Below, one piece after another: positions 44,946-53,283 of a stretch of 64,000 bases of DNA; positions within the stretch are counted from its first letter, which is position 1; each line of letters starts with the position of its first letter. Location of the stretch: assembly GCA_040880545.1 (NCBI GenBank), contig JBBDIE010000180.1, positions 1 to 64,000 of the forward strand, read 5' to 3'. The notes under the pieces were generated by a model, which made no database searches, was not told where the DNA came from, and saw only the letters and a program-made list of their open reading frames with translations. The DNA comes from M55B112 sp040880545 (GTDB taxonomy: Bacteria > Bacteroidota > Bacteroidia > Bacteroidales > GCA-2748055). Position numbers and translations under genes: made by a program.

Positions 44946-44953
44946 TAACTTTG
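44946..44953 (+). promoter_or_regulatory. Candidate -7 box upstream of the 45052 gene
   Basis: TAACTTTG matches TAnnTTTG. It would leave a leader of about 90 nt before the ATG at 45052, so it is only a candidate. Confidence 0.35.
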
Positions 44954-45051
44954 TCATCAAATCAACAGGTTATATTGTAATTTTAACCTGTCCTCAGCAA
45001 TGTGAACGACAACCTTTCGTTTAATTATAGATGCCTAAATGATCAATTATT

Positions 45052-45888
45052 ATGGAAATCAAACATACCATTGAAATATTGACTAAAGATATACAAGATA
45101 TAGAAAAACTTGTCCGAAACCTGAATAATTATCCAACCCCTCCACAAATTGAACTAGACCTCGCAATGTCTAAGCTCAGGCATGTTTACGACCTGCTTCT
45201 GATGATCTCCAAAGACAGCAAAGAGGAAAGGGAAAGTAAATTGGGCGAAGGAAAATCAACCCAGGAGAAAGTGGCTGAATTGAAAAATCAGGAGGATTTT
45301 CACAATGTGACAGGAGGAAATGGACAGTCACTCGAGCAAAACACCGGAACAGATCCGTCCGTTTCAGAAGATGAGAGGAGTACCCCCCCCGCAGAACAAA
45401 AAGATCCGGCAACTGAAAAGGTTGACCAATCAGCAGATTCTGCTGCCCCTGCCGGGGAAACTGAACATCCAAAATTATCCGGGGAGGAGAAAGCCCCGGA
45501 AAGTGGATCTAACGATCCTGCCCGGGAAAAAAAGAGTGAAGAAATAAAAAAGTCCTCCATACTAGCTGAAAAATTCGCAGCCGATAGGAGTATCAACGAA
45601 AAAATTTCCTCCGGTTCCGCCAGGGATATGTCCTCCAGGTTGAAGGAAGAACCCATTGATTCCATAAAACGAAACATCGGTATCAACGACCGCTTCCTGA
45701 TCATCCGCGAACTGATGGACGGAGACAACGAACGATTTAACCAGTTGGTTGTAAAACTCGACTCCTGTACAAATTTCAATGAGGCTTACCAATTGATCGA
45801 AACAACATTTCCGGGCAAAACTGACCACGAAGGTATTACCATTTTGGTGAGATTAGCAAGGCGAAGGTTTATGAGCAGGGATGTCTAA
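45052..45888 (+). CDS. Hypothetical cytosolic protein with low-complexity charged linker
   Basis: The 278-residue protein was not recognised as a named family. It has a helical N-terminus (about 1-55, ITKDIQDIEKLVRN), a long acidic linker rich in E, K, P and S (about 58-175), and a compact helical C-terminal domain (about 190-278: IDSIKRNIGINDRFLIIREL, LDGDNERFNQLVVKL-like). No signal peptide or membrane helix is present. It overlaps rsmI by 8 nt, and conserved proteins with this IGINDRFLIIRELMDGD motif are typical of Bacteroidota. Confidence 0.7.
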   Translation: MEIKHTIEILTKDIQDIEKLVRNLNNYPTPPQIELDLAMSKLRHVYDLLLMISKDSKEERESKLGEGKSTQEKVAELKNQEDFHNVTGGNGQSLEQNTGTDPSVSEDERSTPPAEQKDPATEKVDQSADSAAPAGETEHPKLSGEEKAPESGSNDPAREKKSEEIKKSSILAEKFAADRSINEKISSGSARDMSSRLKEEPIDSIKRNIGINDRFLIIRELMDGDNERFNQLVVKLDSCTNFNEAYQLIETTFPGKTDHEGITILVRLARRRFMSRDV

Positions 45889-46549
45889 ACTATATCTCAT
45901 ACCAACTCCCATTGGAAATCTGGAAGACATTACCCTCAGGGCAATTCGTATCCTGGGGGAAGTTGATCTTGTACTTGCTGAAGATACAAGGAAAACCGGC
46001 TTCCTGCTGAAACATCTTGAGATATCCAAACCAATACGCTCCCACCATAAATTCAATGAACACAAAGCTTTACAGTCTGTCATTGAACAGTTAATAGCAG
46101 GAACTAATATCGGGCTTGTCACAGATGCAGGTACACCCGGTATTTCCGATCCCGGGTTCCTGATAATCCGCGAGTGCCTGAGGAACAATATTGAAGTGGA
46201 GAGCCTCCCGGGCGCCACTGCTTTTATCCCTGCACTGGTGAATTCCGGACTACCATCTGACCGGTTTACTTTTGAAGGGTTTCTCCCTCCCAAAAAAGGC
46301 AGGCAGAAACGCCTTGATTCCCTGGAACTTGAACCCAGGACTATGATCTTCTATGAATCACCTTACCGCATTCTGAAAACCCTGGAGAAATTTAAAATCC
46401 ATTTTGGAGTCGAACGTCAGGCCTCCGTTTCCAGAGAGTTGACAAAGATGCATGAGGAAAATGTCAGGGGTACGTTGGGAGAACTGATCGAACATTTTAA
46501 AAAAAGCACCACCAAAGGTGAATTTGTGATTGTGGTTGCCGGAAAATAA
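45881..46549 (+). CDS. rsmI: 16S rRNA (cytidine1402-2'-O)-methyltransferase
   Basis: The 222-residue protein belongs to the SAM-dependent TP-methylase family and methylates C1402 of 16S rRNA. Motifs: LIPTPIGNLEDITLRAIR at the N-terminus, LVLAEDTRKTGFLLKHL, LVTDAGTPGISDPG and FYESPYRILKTL. It is shorter than the E. coli protein (about 286 residues) and ends after FVIVVAGK without the C-terminal extension, which is common in Bacteroidota. Confidence 0.95.
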   Translation: MSKLYLIPTPIGNLEDITLRAIRILGEVDLVLAEDTRKTGFLLKHLEISKPIRSHHKFNEHKALQSVIEQLIAGTNIGLVTDAGTPGISDPGFLIIRECLRNNIEVESLPGATAFIPALVNSGLPSDRFTFEGFLPPKKGRQKRLDSLELEPRTMIFYESPYRILKTLEKFKIHFGVERQASVSRELTKMHEENVRGTLGELIEHFKKSTTKGEFVIVVAGK

Positions 46550-46600
46550 CGTCAATCCAATCATTAACCCGAACATAACATAACTAATAATCTTTTTCAT

Positions 46601-46720
46601 TACTAGAGAATCAGGTTAAACCTTTTGATATTCTATTATTGATCCATGATAAAAATGGCCATTCCGATATCAATGCCATGGAACACGCATCTGCTTTCAT
46701 TGGCTTTCGCAAAAGATTTT
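46601..46720 (-). repeat. Conserved leader element, copy C (no functional gene downstream)
   Basis: Minus-strand copy of the lpdA leader: CTTTTGCGAAAG, then the EWPF micro-ORF (46700 to 46611), then AATAATAGAATATCAAAAGG and TTTAACC up to an ATG at 46600. That ATG opens MKKIISYVMFGLMIGLT, like the start of an exported protein, but after 46550 the frame runs antisense into rsmI. It looks like a leader plus 5' remnant of a lost gene. The remaining 46721-46960 shows no gene. Confidence 0.55.
46611..46700 (-). CDS. Putative 29-residue leader peptide (EWPF family, copy C)
   Basis: ATG at 46700, stop at 46611. It begins MKADACSMALISEWPFL, matching the lpdA leader peptide MKTDEGFMASILEWPFL at 11 of 17 positions, then extends 12 more residues because the stop seen at that point upstream of lpdA is a serine codon here. 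Coding status is unproven. Confidence 0.35.
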   Translation of the reverse strand: MKADACSMALISEWPFLSWINNRISKGLT

Positions 46721-47027
46721 GTATGGCTGTTTCATTACCATTTTTTTCAATTATACATATAAAGACATACGCTGATTTTAAAAGATGCATCTTACCGGAT
46801 AAAAAATATAAACCCACAAGGAACATCCCATCCCCGGACAGCCGGGCCATAATAAAAGAGTTGCCGGTATTATTTTGTCCGGTTCCGTACACCAATGATT
46901 CGATTTCGTTCGCTTCCATGCAAGTACCTTTTAATCAATAATCCTTATATCTATCTGTTTTTTAACTATTTATAATCTTTGGCATATTTTATGTAAATGA
47001 ACATATCAAACGCAAAAAGATTAAGAA

Positions 47028-47750
47028 ATGAAAACAAGTATCAACACAAGAGTATCAAACAGGATTATTACATCCATCATTGTGCTTACCATGGTAACAG
47101 CCACAGGTTACGCACAGGGACTTCTAATTGAAGGTATCACAAACCTGTTTAACAGTTTCAGGAATGCAGAAAACAATGAAGAATTTGTAGTTATAACAGC
47201 AGACTACAAACATGCAGATGCACAGAAAAATTACCACAATGCATTTCAAACGACTGTTTCTTTTGGCCAGCATATCGCTAAAGAAATGAATGAAGTAACA
47301 TTATTTGTGGATACACAAATCAATCCGGTTGTGGTAAGGCGATTCAGTGTTAACGCCATTGAGCTTTCCTACGAGAACCAGTTGGAAACAGAACCATGGA
47401 TGACTGAATCATTCAGTAACGAATTGGAAACCATTCCTGAGGTTGAGAACTGGATGACCGAATCTCTTTCAGTCAACCTGGAGGAAGATGTTGTCGTTGA
47501 AGATTGGATGACAACCTCTTTCGGGCAAAACTTTGAGGAAAAATTGAACTCAGAATCCTGGATGACAGAATCATTTTATCAGGGAATTGAAGCAGAAATG
47601 GAAGTGGAAGAGTGGATGACCGAACCGTTGATCTCCAACATGGATGAGGAAGAGCTACAGGTCGAAGAATGGATGACTGAACCGGTATATTCCGGATCTG
47701 ATGAGGATGAATTGATTTTAGAAAACTGGATGACTAAGTTGTTAATCTGA
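47028..47750 (+). CDS. Secreted acidic protein with seven WMT repeats
   Basis: The 240-residue protein has a signal peptide (ends near GYAQG), a conserved-looking N-terminal domain (about 31-118), and a C-terminal repeat region with a core of E-x-W-M-T-E. The tryptophans fall at residues 124, 142, 160, 178, 196, 215 and 234, i.e. five steps of exactly 18 or, at the end, 19 residues. The repeats are strongly acidic (for example VEEWMTEPL). A period of 18 is five helical turns, so each tryptophan could face the same side. No family name was recognised. It has a strong terminator after it and stands alone. Confidence 0.75.
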   Translation: MKTSINTRVSNRIITSIIVLTMVTATGYAQGLLIEGITNLFNSFRNAENNEEFVVITADYKHADAQKNYHNAFQTTVSFGQHIAKEMNEVTLFVDTQINPVVVRRFSVNAIELSYENQLETEPWMTESFSNELETIPEVENWMTESLSVNLEEDVVVEDWMTTSFGQNFEEKLNSESWMTESFYQGIEAEMEVEEWMTEPLISNMDEEELQVEEWMTEPVYSGSDEDELILENWMTKLLI

Positions 47751-47810
47751 TAAGAAATATTTTTGCGTAGGTTCGACCACCTCTGTTTACTTTACACACC
47801 CATATATTTC

Positions 47811-47849
47811 ACGGCCGGATGATATTTTAATCCGGCCGTTTATTTTTTT
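47811..47849 (+). terminator. Rho-independent terminator after the WMT-repeat gene
   Basis: ACGGCCGGA (47811-47819) pairs with TCCGGCCGT (47831-47839), a perfect 9-bp G/C-rich stem, followed by TTATTTTTTT. The T-run merges into the -7 box of the next gene. Confidence 0.9.
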
Positions 47850-47856
47850 AAATTTG
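47849..47856 (+). promoter_or_regulatory. Predicted -7 box of the YjjG-type nucleotidase gene
   Basis: TAAATTTG matches TAnnTTTG, 16 nt before the GTG start at 47873, immediately after the terminator T-run. Confidence 0.45.
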
Positions 47857-47872
47857 TCCGAAATTATTTTCC

Positions 47873-48565
47873 GTGAATTATAAATATCTGTTTTTTGACC
47901 TTGATCGTACATTATGGGATTATGATGCAAATTCTTCCAGTGCTTTGTCCATGGTATATGATGAGTTTAAACTGGACAGGCACTTCTCATCCAGGGAGGA
48001 TTTCCTTAAAATTTATAACCGGAACAACGATATCCTGTGGGAAGATTATCGCAACGGGAAGGTAATGAAGGAAGATCTCCGGATAAAGAGGTTTGAAGAC
48101 ACCCTGCAGGCGGGGGAAATATACAACAGGGCCTTCTCCGAGGAGATAGGTGAACGATATATGTATATTACTCCCCGGTTAAACACACTTACACCACACG
48201 CTGTGGAAACCCTGGAATATCTCACAAGGCAAAATTACAGGTTATATATTCTTACCAACGGGTTCCTGGAAACACAAAAGAAAAAGATGACCCACAGTTC
48301 CATTGACAATTACTTTATTCGCATCTTTTCATCGGAAGAGCTGGGAGTAAATAAACCGCGTCGGGAGATTTTTCACTGGGCAGTGTCCAGTATCCATGCA
48401 CGAAAAAAAGAGTGCCTGATGATCGGCGACGACGCTGACGTAGACATCAGGGGGGCCATAAACTATGGCATGGACAATGTCTGGTTTAACCCCGGTAAAG
48501 TACGAACCGAATTAAGGCCCACCTATATCATTCAGGATATTGGTGAACTCACATCGATCTTGTAG
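47873..48565 (+). CDS. yjjG: YjjG-family noncanonical pyrimidine nucleotidase (HAD superfamily)
   Basis: The 230-residue HAD phosphatase has motif I FFDLDRTLWDYD (nucleophile Asp), motif II ILTNGF, a motif III lysine in VNKPRREIF and motif IV MIGDDADVDI. YjjG dephosphorylates noncanonical pyrimidine nucleotides in nucleotide-pool cleaning. The start is GTG at 47873. The gene converges with dnaB, with 8 nt between stops. Confidence 0.88.
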   Translation: MNYKYLFFDLDRTLWDYDANSSSALSMVYDEFKLDRHFSSREDFLKIYNRNNDILWEDYRNGKVMKEDLRIKRFEDTLQAGEIYNRAFSEEIGERYMYITPRLNTLTPHAVETLEYLTRQNYRLYILTNGFLETQKKKMTHSSIDNYFIRIFSSEELGVNKPRREIFHWAVSSIHARKKECLMIGDDADVDIRGAINYGMDNVWFNPGKVRTELRPTYIIQDIGELTSIL

Positions 48566-48573
48566 TTCCCTAA

Positions 48574-50085
48574 CTAAAAAGGCACATCCCCGTTGTTTGC
48601 ATTCAACAGATCGGAATTGTCATCAATTTCCTTGTTGAGCCTGGATTGGAATGTAGCAGTTGGAGTCCCATCCTCATCTTCAAAGACATTCACGGCATCT
48701 TCAAGGTCGGAGAATTTGGCAAAATCACGAGCAAACTTTAGCTGAATATCGCCAATGGGACCATTTCTGTGTTTCGCTACAATTATCTCGGCGATACCTT
48801 TTAGAGAATTACCCTCCTCATCGGTATCCATCCCATAGTATTCAGGTCTGTGTATGAAAATAACCAGGTCAGCATCCTGCTCAATGGCTCCCGATTCCCG
48901 TAAGTCAGACAACTGTGGTCGTTTATTCCCCGATCGCATCTCCACGCTTCTGTTTAGCTGCGACAGGGCAATAATAGGAACATCCAGCTCTTTGGCAATA
49001 CTTTTTAATGAACGGCTGATAGTACTCACCTCCTGCTCCCTGCTCCCGGAATTGAATTTCTGTCCGGAAGTCATGAGCTGAAGGTAGTCGATCACCACTG
49101 CCTGGATATCATATTTCTGTTTCAGTCTCCGGCACTTGGCCCTGAATTCGAAAATGGAAATGGCCGGTGTATCATCAATATAAATGGGGGCCTGTTCCAG
49201 GTCTTTTATCTTGTATTCCAGCTGTTCCCATTGGTAATTTTCCAGCCGGCCGTTCCTGATCTTATCAGAAGGGAGCTGGGTTTCGGCAATTATCAGCCTG
49301 TTTACCAACTGTAGTGATGACATCTCCAGGGAAAAAAATGCAATCGGCCGTTTATGTTCTACCGCTACATTCCGGGCCATGGACAAAACAAAGGCCGTTT
49401 TACCCATGGATGGTCGTGCTGCTACGATAATGAGATCAGAACGTTGCCACCCTGAAGTTAGCCTGTCAAGCATGGAAAATCCCGAAGGCACTCCGCTCAG
49501 ACTATCCTCCCGTTTTCCTGCCTCCTCTATCTGATGCAGTGCATCGGCTATCAGCTTATTGATCTTTATCGTCTCCTTCTTGATGTTTCCTTCTGCAATG
49601 TTCAGTAGTTCCCTTTCAGAAAAATCCAACAGATCATCCACGTCAATGGTTTCGTCGTATGATCTGCTCTGAATTTCTGAAGATACCCGGATAAGTTCCC
49701 GTTGAATATACTTTTGCGCAACGATCCTTGCATGGTACTCCAGGTGTGCGGCGGATCCCACTCTGCTGGTCAGCTGTGATATATACGTGGCTCCTCCCAC
49801 CTCTTCCAACTGCTCCCGCTTGCGAAGTTCTTCCGTAATTGTCAGTAGGTCAATTGGATGCTCCCTGGTGGAGAGATCCATCGCGACAGTATAAATTTTT
49901 TGATGTGCTTCCTGGTAAAAACATTCAGGCAACAGGATATCCAGCACCGAGAGTATGGCATCTTTCTCAAGCATGATCGCGCCAAGTACCGCAGCCTCCA
50001 GGTCAAGCGCCTGAGGTGGTATCTTTCCATGATCTGCAGCTATTACACTGATCTTCTTTCCAGGTGAATTTTGTTTGTTTGCCAT
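48574..50085 (-). CDS. dnaB: Replicative DNA helicase DnaB
   Basis: The 503-residue hexameric 5'-3' helicase has an N-terminal primase-interaction domain (about 20-125: PQALDLEAAVLGAIMLEKDA) and a C-terminal RecA fold with Walker A ARPSMGKTAF, ALSQLNRSVE and SDLRESGAIEQDADLVIFIHR. No intein is present. ATG at 50085 (MANKQNSPGKK) is used. Longer in-frame starts add a hydrophobic segment. Confidence 0.97.
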   Translation of the reverse strand: MANKQNSPGKKISVIAADHGKIPPQALDLEAAVLGAIMLEKDAILSVLDILLPECFYQEAHQKIYTVAMDLSTREHPIDLLTITEELRKREQLEEVGGATYISQLTSRVGSAAHLEYHARIVAQKYIQRELIRVSSEIQSRSYDETIDVDDLLDFSERELLNIAEGNIKKETIKINKLIADALHQIEEAGKREDSLSGVPSGFSMLDRLTSGWQRSDLIIVAARPSMGKTAFVLSMARNVAVEHKRPIAFFSLEMSSLQLVNRLIIAETQLPSDKIRNGRLENYQWEQLEYKIKDLEQAPIYIDDTPAISIFEFRAKCRRLKQKYDIQAVVIDYLQLMTSGQKFNSGSREQEVSTISRSLKSIAKELDVPIIALSQLNRSVEMRSGNKRPQLSDLRESGAIEQDADLVIFIHRPEYYGMDTDEEGNSLKGIAEIIVAKHRNGPIGDIQLKFARDFAKFSDLEDAVNVFEDEDGTPTATFQSRLNKEIDDNSDLLNANNGDVPF

Positions 50086-50106
50086 ACCAATAATTATTAG
50101 AGAGCT

Positions 50107-50114
50107 CAAAGGTA
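50107..50114 (-). promoter_or_regulatory. Predicted -7 box of dnaB
   Basis: Minus-strand TACCTTTG (50114 to 50107) matches TAnnTTTG and lies 22 nt before the dnaB ATG at 50085. Confidence 0.4.
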
Positions 50115-50206
50115 GAAAAGATGAACTGATCCATAAAAGTACCGGCAAGGGAATTGTGAACAGCCTCTGTTAAGTTATAATTAACAATTGTTGAAAAACG
50201 CTGTGT

Positions 50207-51937
50207 TTAAGGACTGGTAACGGTTTTGTTGTCAAAATGCTTTTCAATAATAATTAATAGCTCATTCAATCTGATGGGTTTAACAATATAGTCATCACAT
50301 CCGGATTTCAACATTTTGTCGGCATCCCCCTCCATGGCCAGTGCCGATTGGGCGATTACAGGCAAATTTGGATGCATTTGCTTAATCAGTCTTGCCGCCT
50401 CGTATCCATCCATTACAGGCATCATGATATCCATTAGCACCATGTTCACATCCTTGTTCTCTGCGACCATATCAACCGCCTCCTTGCCGTTCCATGCATG
50501 TATTACCGTAGCACCGGTCTGCTCAATTAGCCTGAGTAAAAACTCAAAATTCATTTTTTCATCTTCAGCAACCAGAATAACTTTGCCTTTCAGATTCATC
50601 TCTCCCAGATTGCTGAATCTCACCTTAGCCTCCTTTTCCATACTTGGCGGAGCAGGATTATTCGGAATGGTGAAGTTAAACTCTGAACCACTTCCGTATT
50701 CGGAAACCACGCCAATCTCTCCGCCCATCAGTTGCACCAAATTCCTCGAAATAGATAAACCGATTCCTGTTCCCGGCTGTACGTTATAGGAGCCCTGTGT
50801 TTCAATCTTTCTGAACCTGTCGAATATTTCCAGAAGATGCTCCTCTTTAATCCCTGTCCCGGTGTCACGTACATAAAACTTTACAAAATCACCTTCAAGT
50901 TCACAACCGATGACGATTTCTCCCTTTTCCGTATACTTCAACGAATTTGACAGCAGGTTAATCAGCACCTGCCTGAGCCGCGTCTTGTCAACCATCAGGT
51001 GCAAATCCTTTTCCGGATATCTGATAATTACATCGATCTTCTTGTCAGGATATTTAGCCAACGACTGTTTTATGGTAGCTCCAACCTCTTTCATGACCGC
51101 CTGGATATCTGTGGAAGATTCCCTCAGGGTGAGTTCTCCTGCCTCTATTTTGGAAACATCAATAATATCCTCAAGTAGCCTGAGCAAGCTCCTGCTGTTT
51201 TCGTCGATCACCCGAAGGTAATTTTCCTTTCGCTCTTTGGTAAGATCCCTGTATAACAATTGGTTAAAACCCAAAATCGCATTCATCGGAGTCCTGATCT
51301 CATGGGACATATTGGCAAGAAAGGCTGTTTTTAGCCGATCCGATTTCTCTGCTTTTTTCTTTTCTGAGATATAGCTGTTTTTTGCAAACATCAAAATGGC
51401 TCCCACCAGGGCCAGGTACATAAAGTAGGAGAAGTAAACATCCTTGAGCCTGGTTGCCTCTTCAGCATAAGGCTGTACAGCATTCGGAAACTTCATTTCA
51501 ATAAAGAAAAAGGCGGCGATATTCAGAAGAAACAACATAATAAAAAATAACCTCTCTTTACCGTTCCATACAAACAAAATCAGGGGAAAAAAGGCCATGT
51601 ACAGGTACAATAGCGGCCCCCTTGAGCCATTATTAATAAAGAAAAAAAAGGCAAATATCCCGAAGGCTGCAAGGGTCAGGAGCCATTTGGCCGGCCCGAA
51701 CTTATTCCTGAACCTGGAAAAATAGAAAAGGGTAATACTGAATACCATCGCAAACATTCCAAATAATAGCTGAAGTACCGGGGCACCGATTCCAATATTA
51801 ATAATTGTGGTACCCAAGCCGATAAATCCACCCGAAAATGCGATGATGTTTATCAAACGATGCTCTACACAAAAATCAGCCTCAGCACCTGTATGTATGG
51901 ATTTGAACTTATTTAAAAGCAGGTAAAATTTTTTCAT
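50207..51937 (-). CDS. Hybrid histidine kinase with N-terminal multi-TM domain and receiver domain
   Basis: The 576-residue protein has an N-terminal membrane domain of about five to six helices (25-185), a coiled linker, HisKA with phosphoacceptor His in FLANMSHEIRTPMNAILGF, HATPase_c (LINLLSNSLKYTEKGE, RDTGTGIKEEHL, GTGIGLSISRNL) and a C-terminal receiver with phospho-Asp in NMVLMDIMMPVMDGYEA. It senses a membrane or small extracellular cue. No HPt or output gene is adjacent, so downstream transfer goes elsewhere in the genome. Confidence 0.93.
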   Translation of the reverse strand: MKKFYLLLNKFKSIHTGAEADFCVEHRLINIIAFSGGFIGLGTTIINIGIGAPVLQLLFGMFAMVFSITLFYFSRFRNKFGPAKWLLTLAAFGIFAFFFFINNGSRGPLLYLYMAFFPLILFVWNGKERLFFIMLFLLNIAAFFFIEMKFPNAVQPYAEEATRLKDVYFSYFMYLALVGAILMFAKNSYISEKKKAEKSDRLKTAFLANMSHEIRTPMNAILGFNQLLYRDLTKERKENYLRVIDENSRSLLRLLEDIIDVSKIEAGELTLRESSTDIQAVMKEVGATIKQSLAKYPDKKIDVIIRYPEKDLHLMVDKTRLRQVLINLLSNSLKYTEKGEIVIGCELEGDFVKFYVRDTGTGIKEEHLLEIFDRFRKIETQGSYNVQPGTGIGLSISRNLVQLMGGEIGVVSEYGSGSEFNFTIPNNPAPPSMEKEAKVRFSNLGEMNLKGKVILVAEDEKMNFEFLLRLIEQTGATVIHAWNGKEAVDMVAENKDVNMVLMDIMMPVMDGYEAARLIKQMHPNLPVIAQSALAMEGDADKMLKSGCDDYIVKPIRLNELLIIIEKHFDNKTVTSP

Positions 51938-51958
51938 CTAAGATTTTCAAACATTCGT

Positions 51959-51966
51959 CAAAGATA
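51959..51966 (-). promoter_or_regulatory. Predicted -7 box of the hybrid kinase gene
   Basis: Minus-strand TATCTTTG (51966 to 51959) matches TAnnTTTG and lies 22 nt before the ATG at 51937. Confidence 0.4.
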
Positions 51967-52068
51967 ATTATTATTTTAAAGAAATTTTGAGTGAATATTT
52001 TAAGCTTCTGTTATTTACAATAATTCAATTTAAAGCACGATTCAACAGCCATAAAAAATAGTTTTGAT

Positions 52069-52076
52069 TACTTTTG
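52069..52076 (+). promoter_or_regulatory. Predicted -7 box of ispE
   Basis: TACTTTTG matches TAnnTTTG, 16 nt before the GTG start at 52093. Confidence 0.4.
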
Positions 52077-52092
52077 TTGAAAACAGGTAAAT

Positions 52093-52911
52093 GTGATTCT
52101 GTACGCCCAGGCTAAGATCAATATCGGTTTGCAAATTCTCAGAAAGCGGGAAGATGGCTTTCATGATATATCGACTGTGATGAACGCGATACCATTGCGG
52201 GACATTATTGAGTTGAAGTTGGCAAACAGGAAATCTGCAGGATTTACAATGGACCAAACGGGCATAGTCGTTCCCGGAGAGATCGAATCCAACCTCTGCT
52301 ACAAAAGCTGGCAAATTTTCTGCAAAACACACAATGCAGTACCCGTGAAGATTCATCTCCACAAGTCCATCCCCCCAGGTGCCGGTTTAGGTGGAGGATC
52401 CTCCAATGCAACGGCCATTTTAAAAGGATTGAATGAACTCACTGGCAACCCGTTACAAAACCGGCAGATTATCCGGCTTGCCGCTGAACTTGGAAGTGAC
52501 TGCAGCTTTTTTATTAAAAATGAGCCGGTCATAGTCGAAGGGAGGGGTGAAATACTTCGTTCCTTTCCGGCAAAATTGAATGGTTTATATATGGTACTGC
52601 TGCATCCCGGCATTGGGGTAAATACGGCATGGGCATACCAACATGCTTCCCCGGATGATCAACGAGACGACCTGCGTACAATCCTATCTGCGCCTGTTGA
52701 GAACTGGAGGGATACCCTGGTCAACGATTTTGAATCTACGGTTTTCCTATCCTATCCTGAAATTGCACAGCTAAAGACAGCGCTTTACAGATCCGGAGCT
52801 GTGTATGCTTCCATGTCGGGTAGTGGTTCGGCTGTTTACGGCCTGTTTCATGAACCTCCCGTTATCCTTCCTGAAATTAAAAAACACCTTCTATGGAAAG
52901 GGAGACTTTAA
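52093..52911 (+). CDS. ispE: 4-diphosphocytidyl-2-C-methyl-D-erythritol kinase
   Basis: A GHMP kinase of the MEP (non-mevalonate) isoprenoid pathway. The 272-residue protein has AQAKINIGLQIL at the N-terminus, the ATP-binding motif PPGAGLGGGSSNATAIL and a C-terminal MSGSGSAVYGLF. The start is GTG at 52093, because the ATG two bases upstream is out of frame and stops at once. Its stop codon overlaps that of the biotin carrier gene on the other strand. Confidence 0.96.
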   Translation: MILYAQAKINIGLQILRKREDGFHDISTVMNAIPLRDIIELKLANRKSAGFTMDQTGIVVPGEIESNLCYKSWQIFCKTHNAVPVKIHLHKSIPPGAGLGGGSSNATAILKGLNELTGNPLQNRQIIRLAAELGSDCSFFIKNEPVIVEGRGEILRSFPAKLNGLYMVLLHPGIGVNTAWAYQHASPDDQRDDLRTILSAPVENWRDTLVNDFESTVFLSYPEIAQLKTALYRSGAVYASMSGSGSAVYGLFHEPPVILPEIKKHLLWKGRL

Positions 52912-53273
52912 TCCAGTTCCAGTTCAAATACCACCATGGATCTGGGAACACGGTCACCTTCCGACACATGAATCTTCTTAATCACTCCAGGCCTGCCGGA
53001 TGAAACAATATTCTTCATCTTCATTGCCTCCAGGATCATCAGTTGCTCCCCCTCCTCAACATGCTGTCCGACTTTCACGAAAATTTTGGTGATCGTTCCT
53101 GGAATAAAAGAGAGTACTTTACTCTCATCTTTCGGCACCCATGGCTTCCTGTCCAGAAATTTTCTGTTCAGCTCTGTCTTATACTTTCTGAATTCCACAA
53201 CAAATTCATGTAATTCAGCTTCCGGTTTCTCCTTCATCTTCGTATCCTGTTTATGTTGGATTTTCTTAGTCAT
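52908..53273 (-). CDS. Biotin carboxyl carrier protein of an acyl-CoA carboxylase/decarboxylase
   Basis: The 121-residue protein has a biotinyl domain at the C-terminus with the modified lysine in LEAMKMKN and hairpin GDRVPRSMVVFELE. It carries CO2 between a biotin carboxylase (or decarboxylase) and the carboxyltransferase encoded upstream. An N-terminal charged region (1-50) links to its partner. ATG at 53273 (MTKKIQHK) is used. It begins 11 nt after the carboxyltransferase stop at 53284. Confidence 0.9.
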   Translation of the reverse strand: MTKKIQHKQDTKMKEKPEAELHEFVVEFRKYKTELNRKFLDRKPWVPKDESKVLSFIPGTITKIFVKVGQHVEEGEQLMILEAMKMKNIVSSGRPGVIKKIHVSEGDRVPRSMVVFELELD

Positions 53274-53283
53274 CGGTAATCCG

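Noticed and set aside
45176..45779. Minus-strand ORFs opposite the 45052 gene
   Set aside because: They are antisense to the low-complexity linker, whose codon bias keeps the opposite frames open by chance.
46639..46941. Plus-strand ORF of 100 codons across the leader copy C
   Set aside because: The same DNA is a conserved minus-strand leader and the plus-strand ORF has no family features or start signal.
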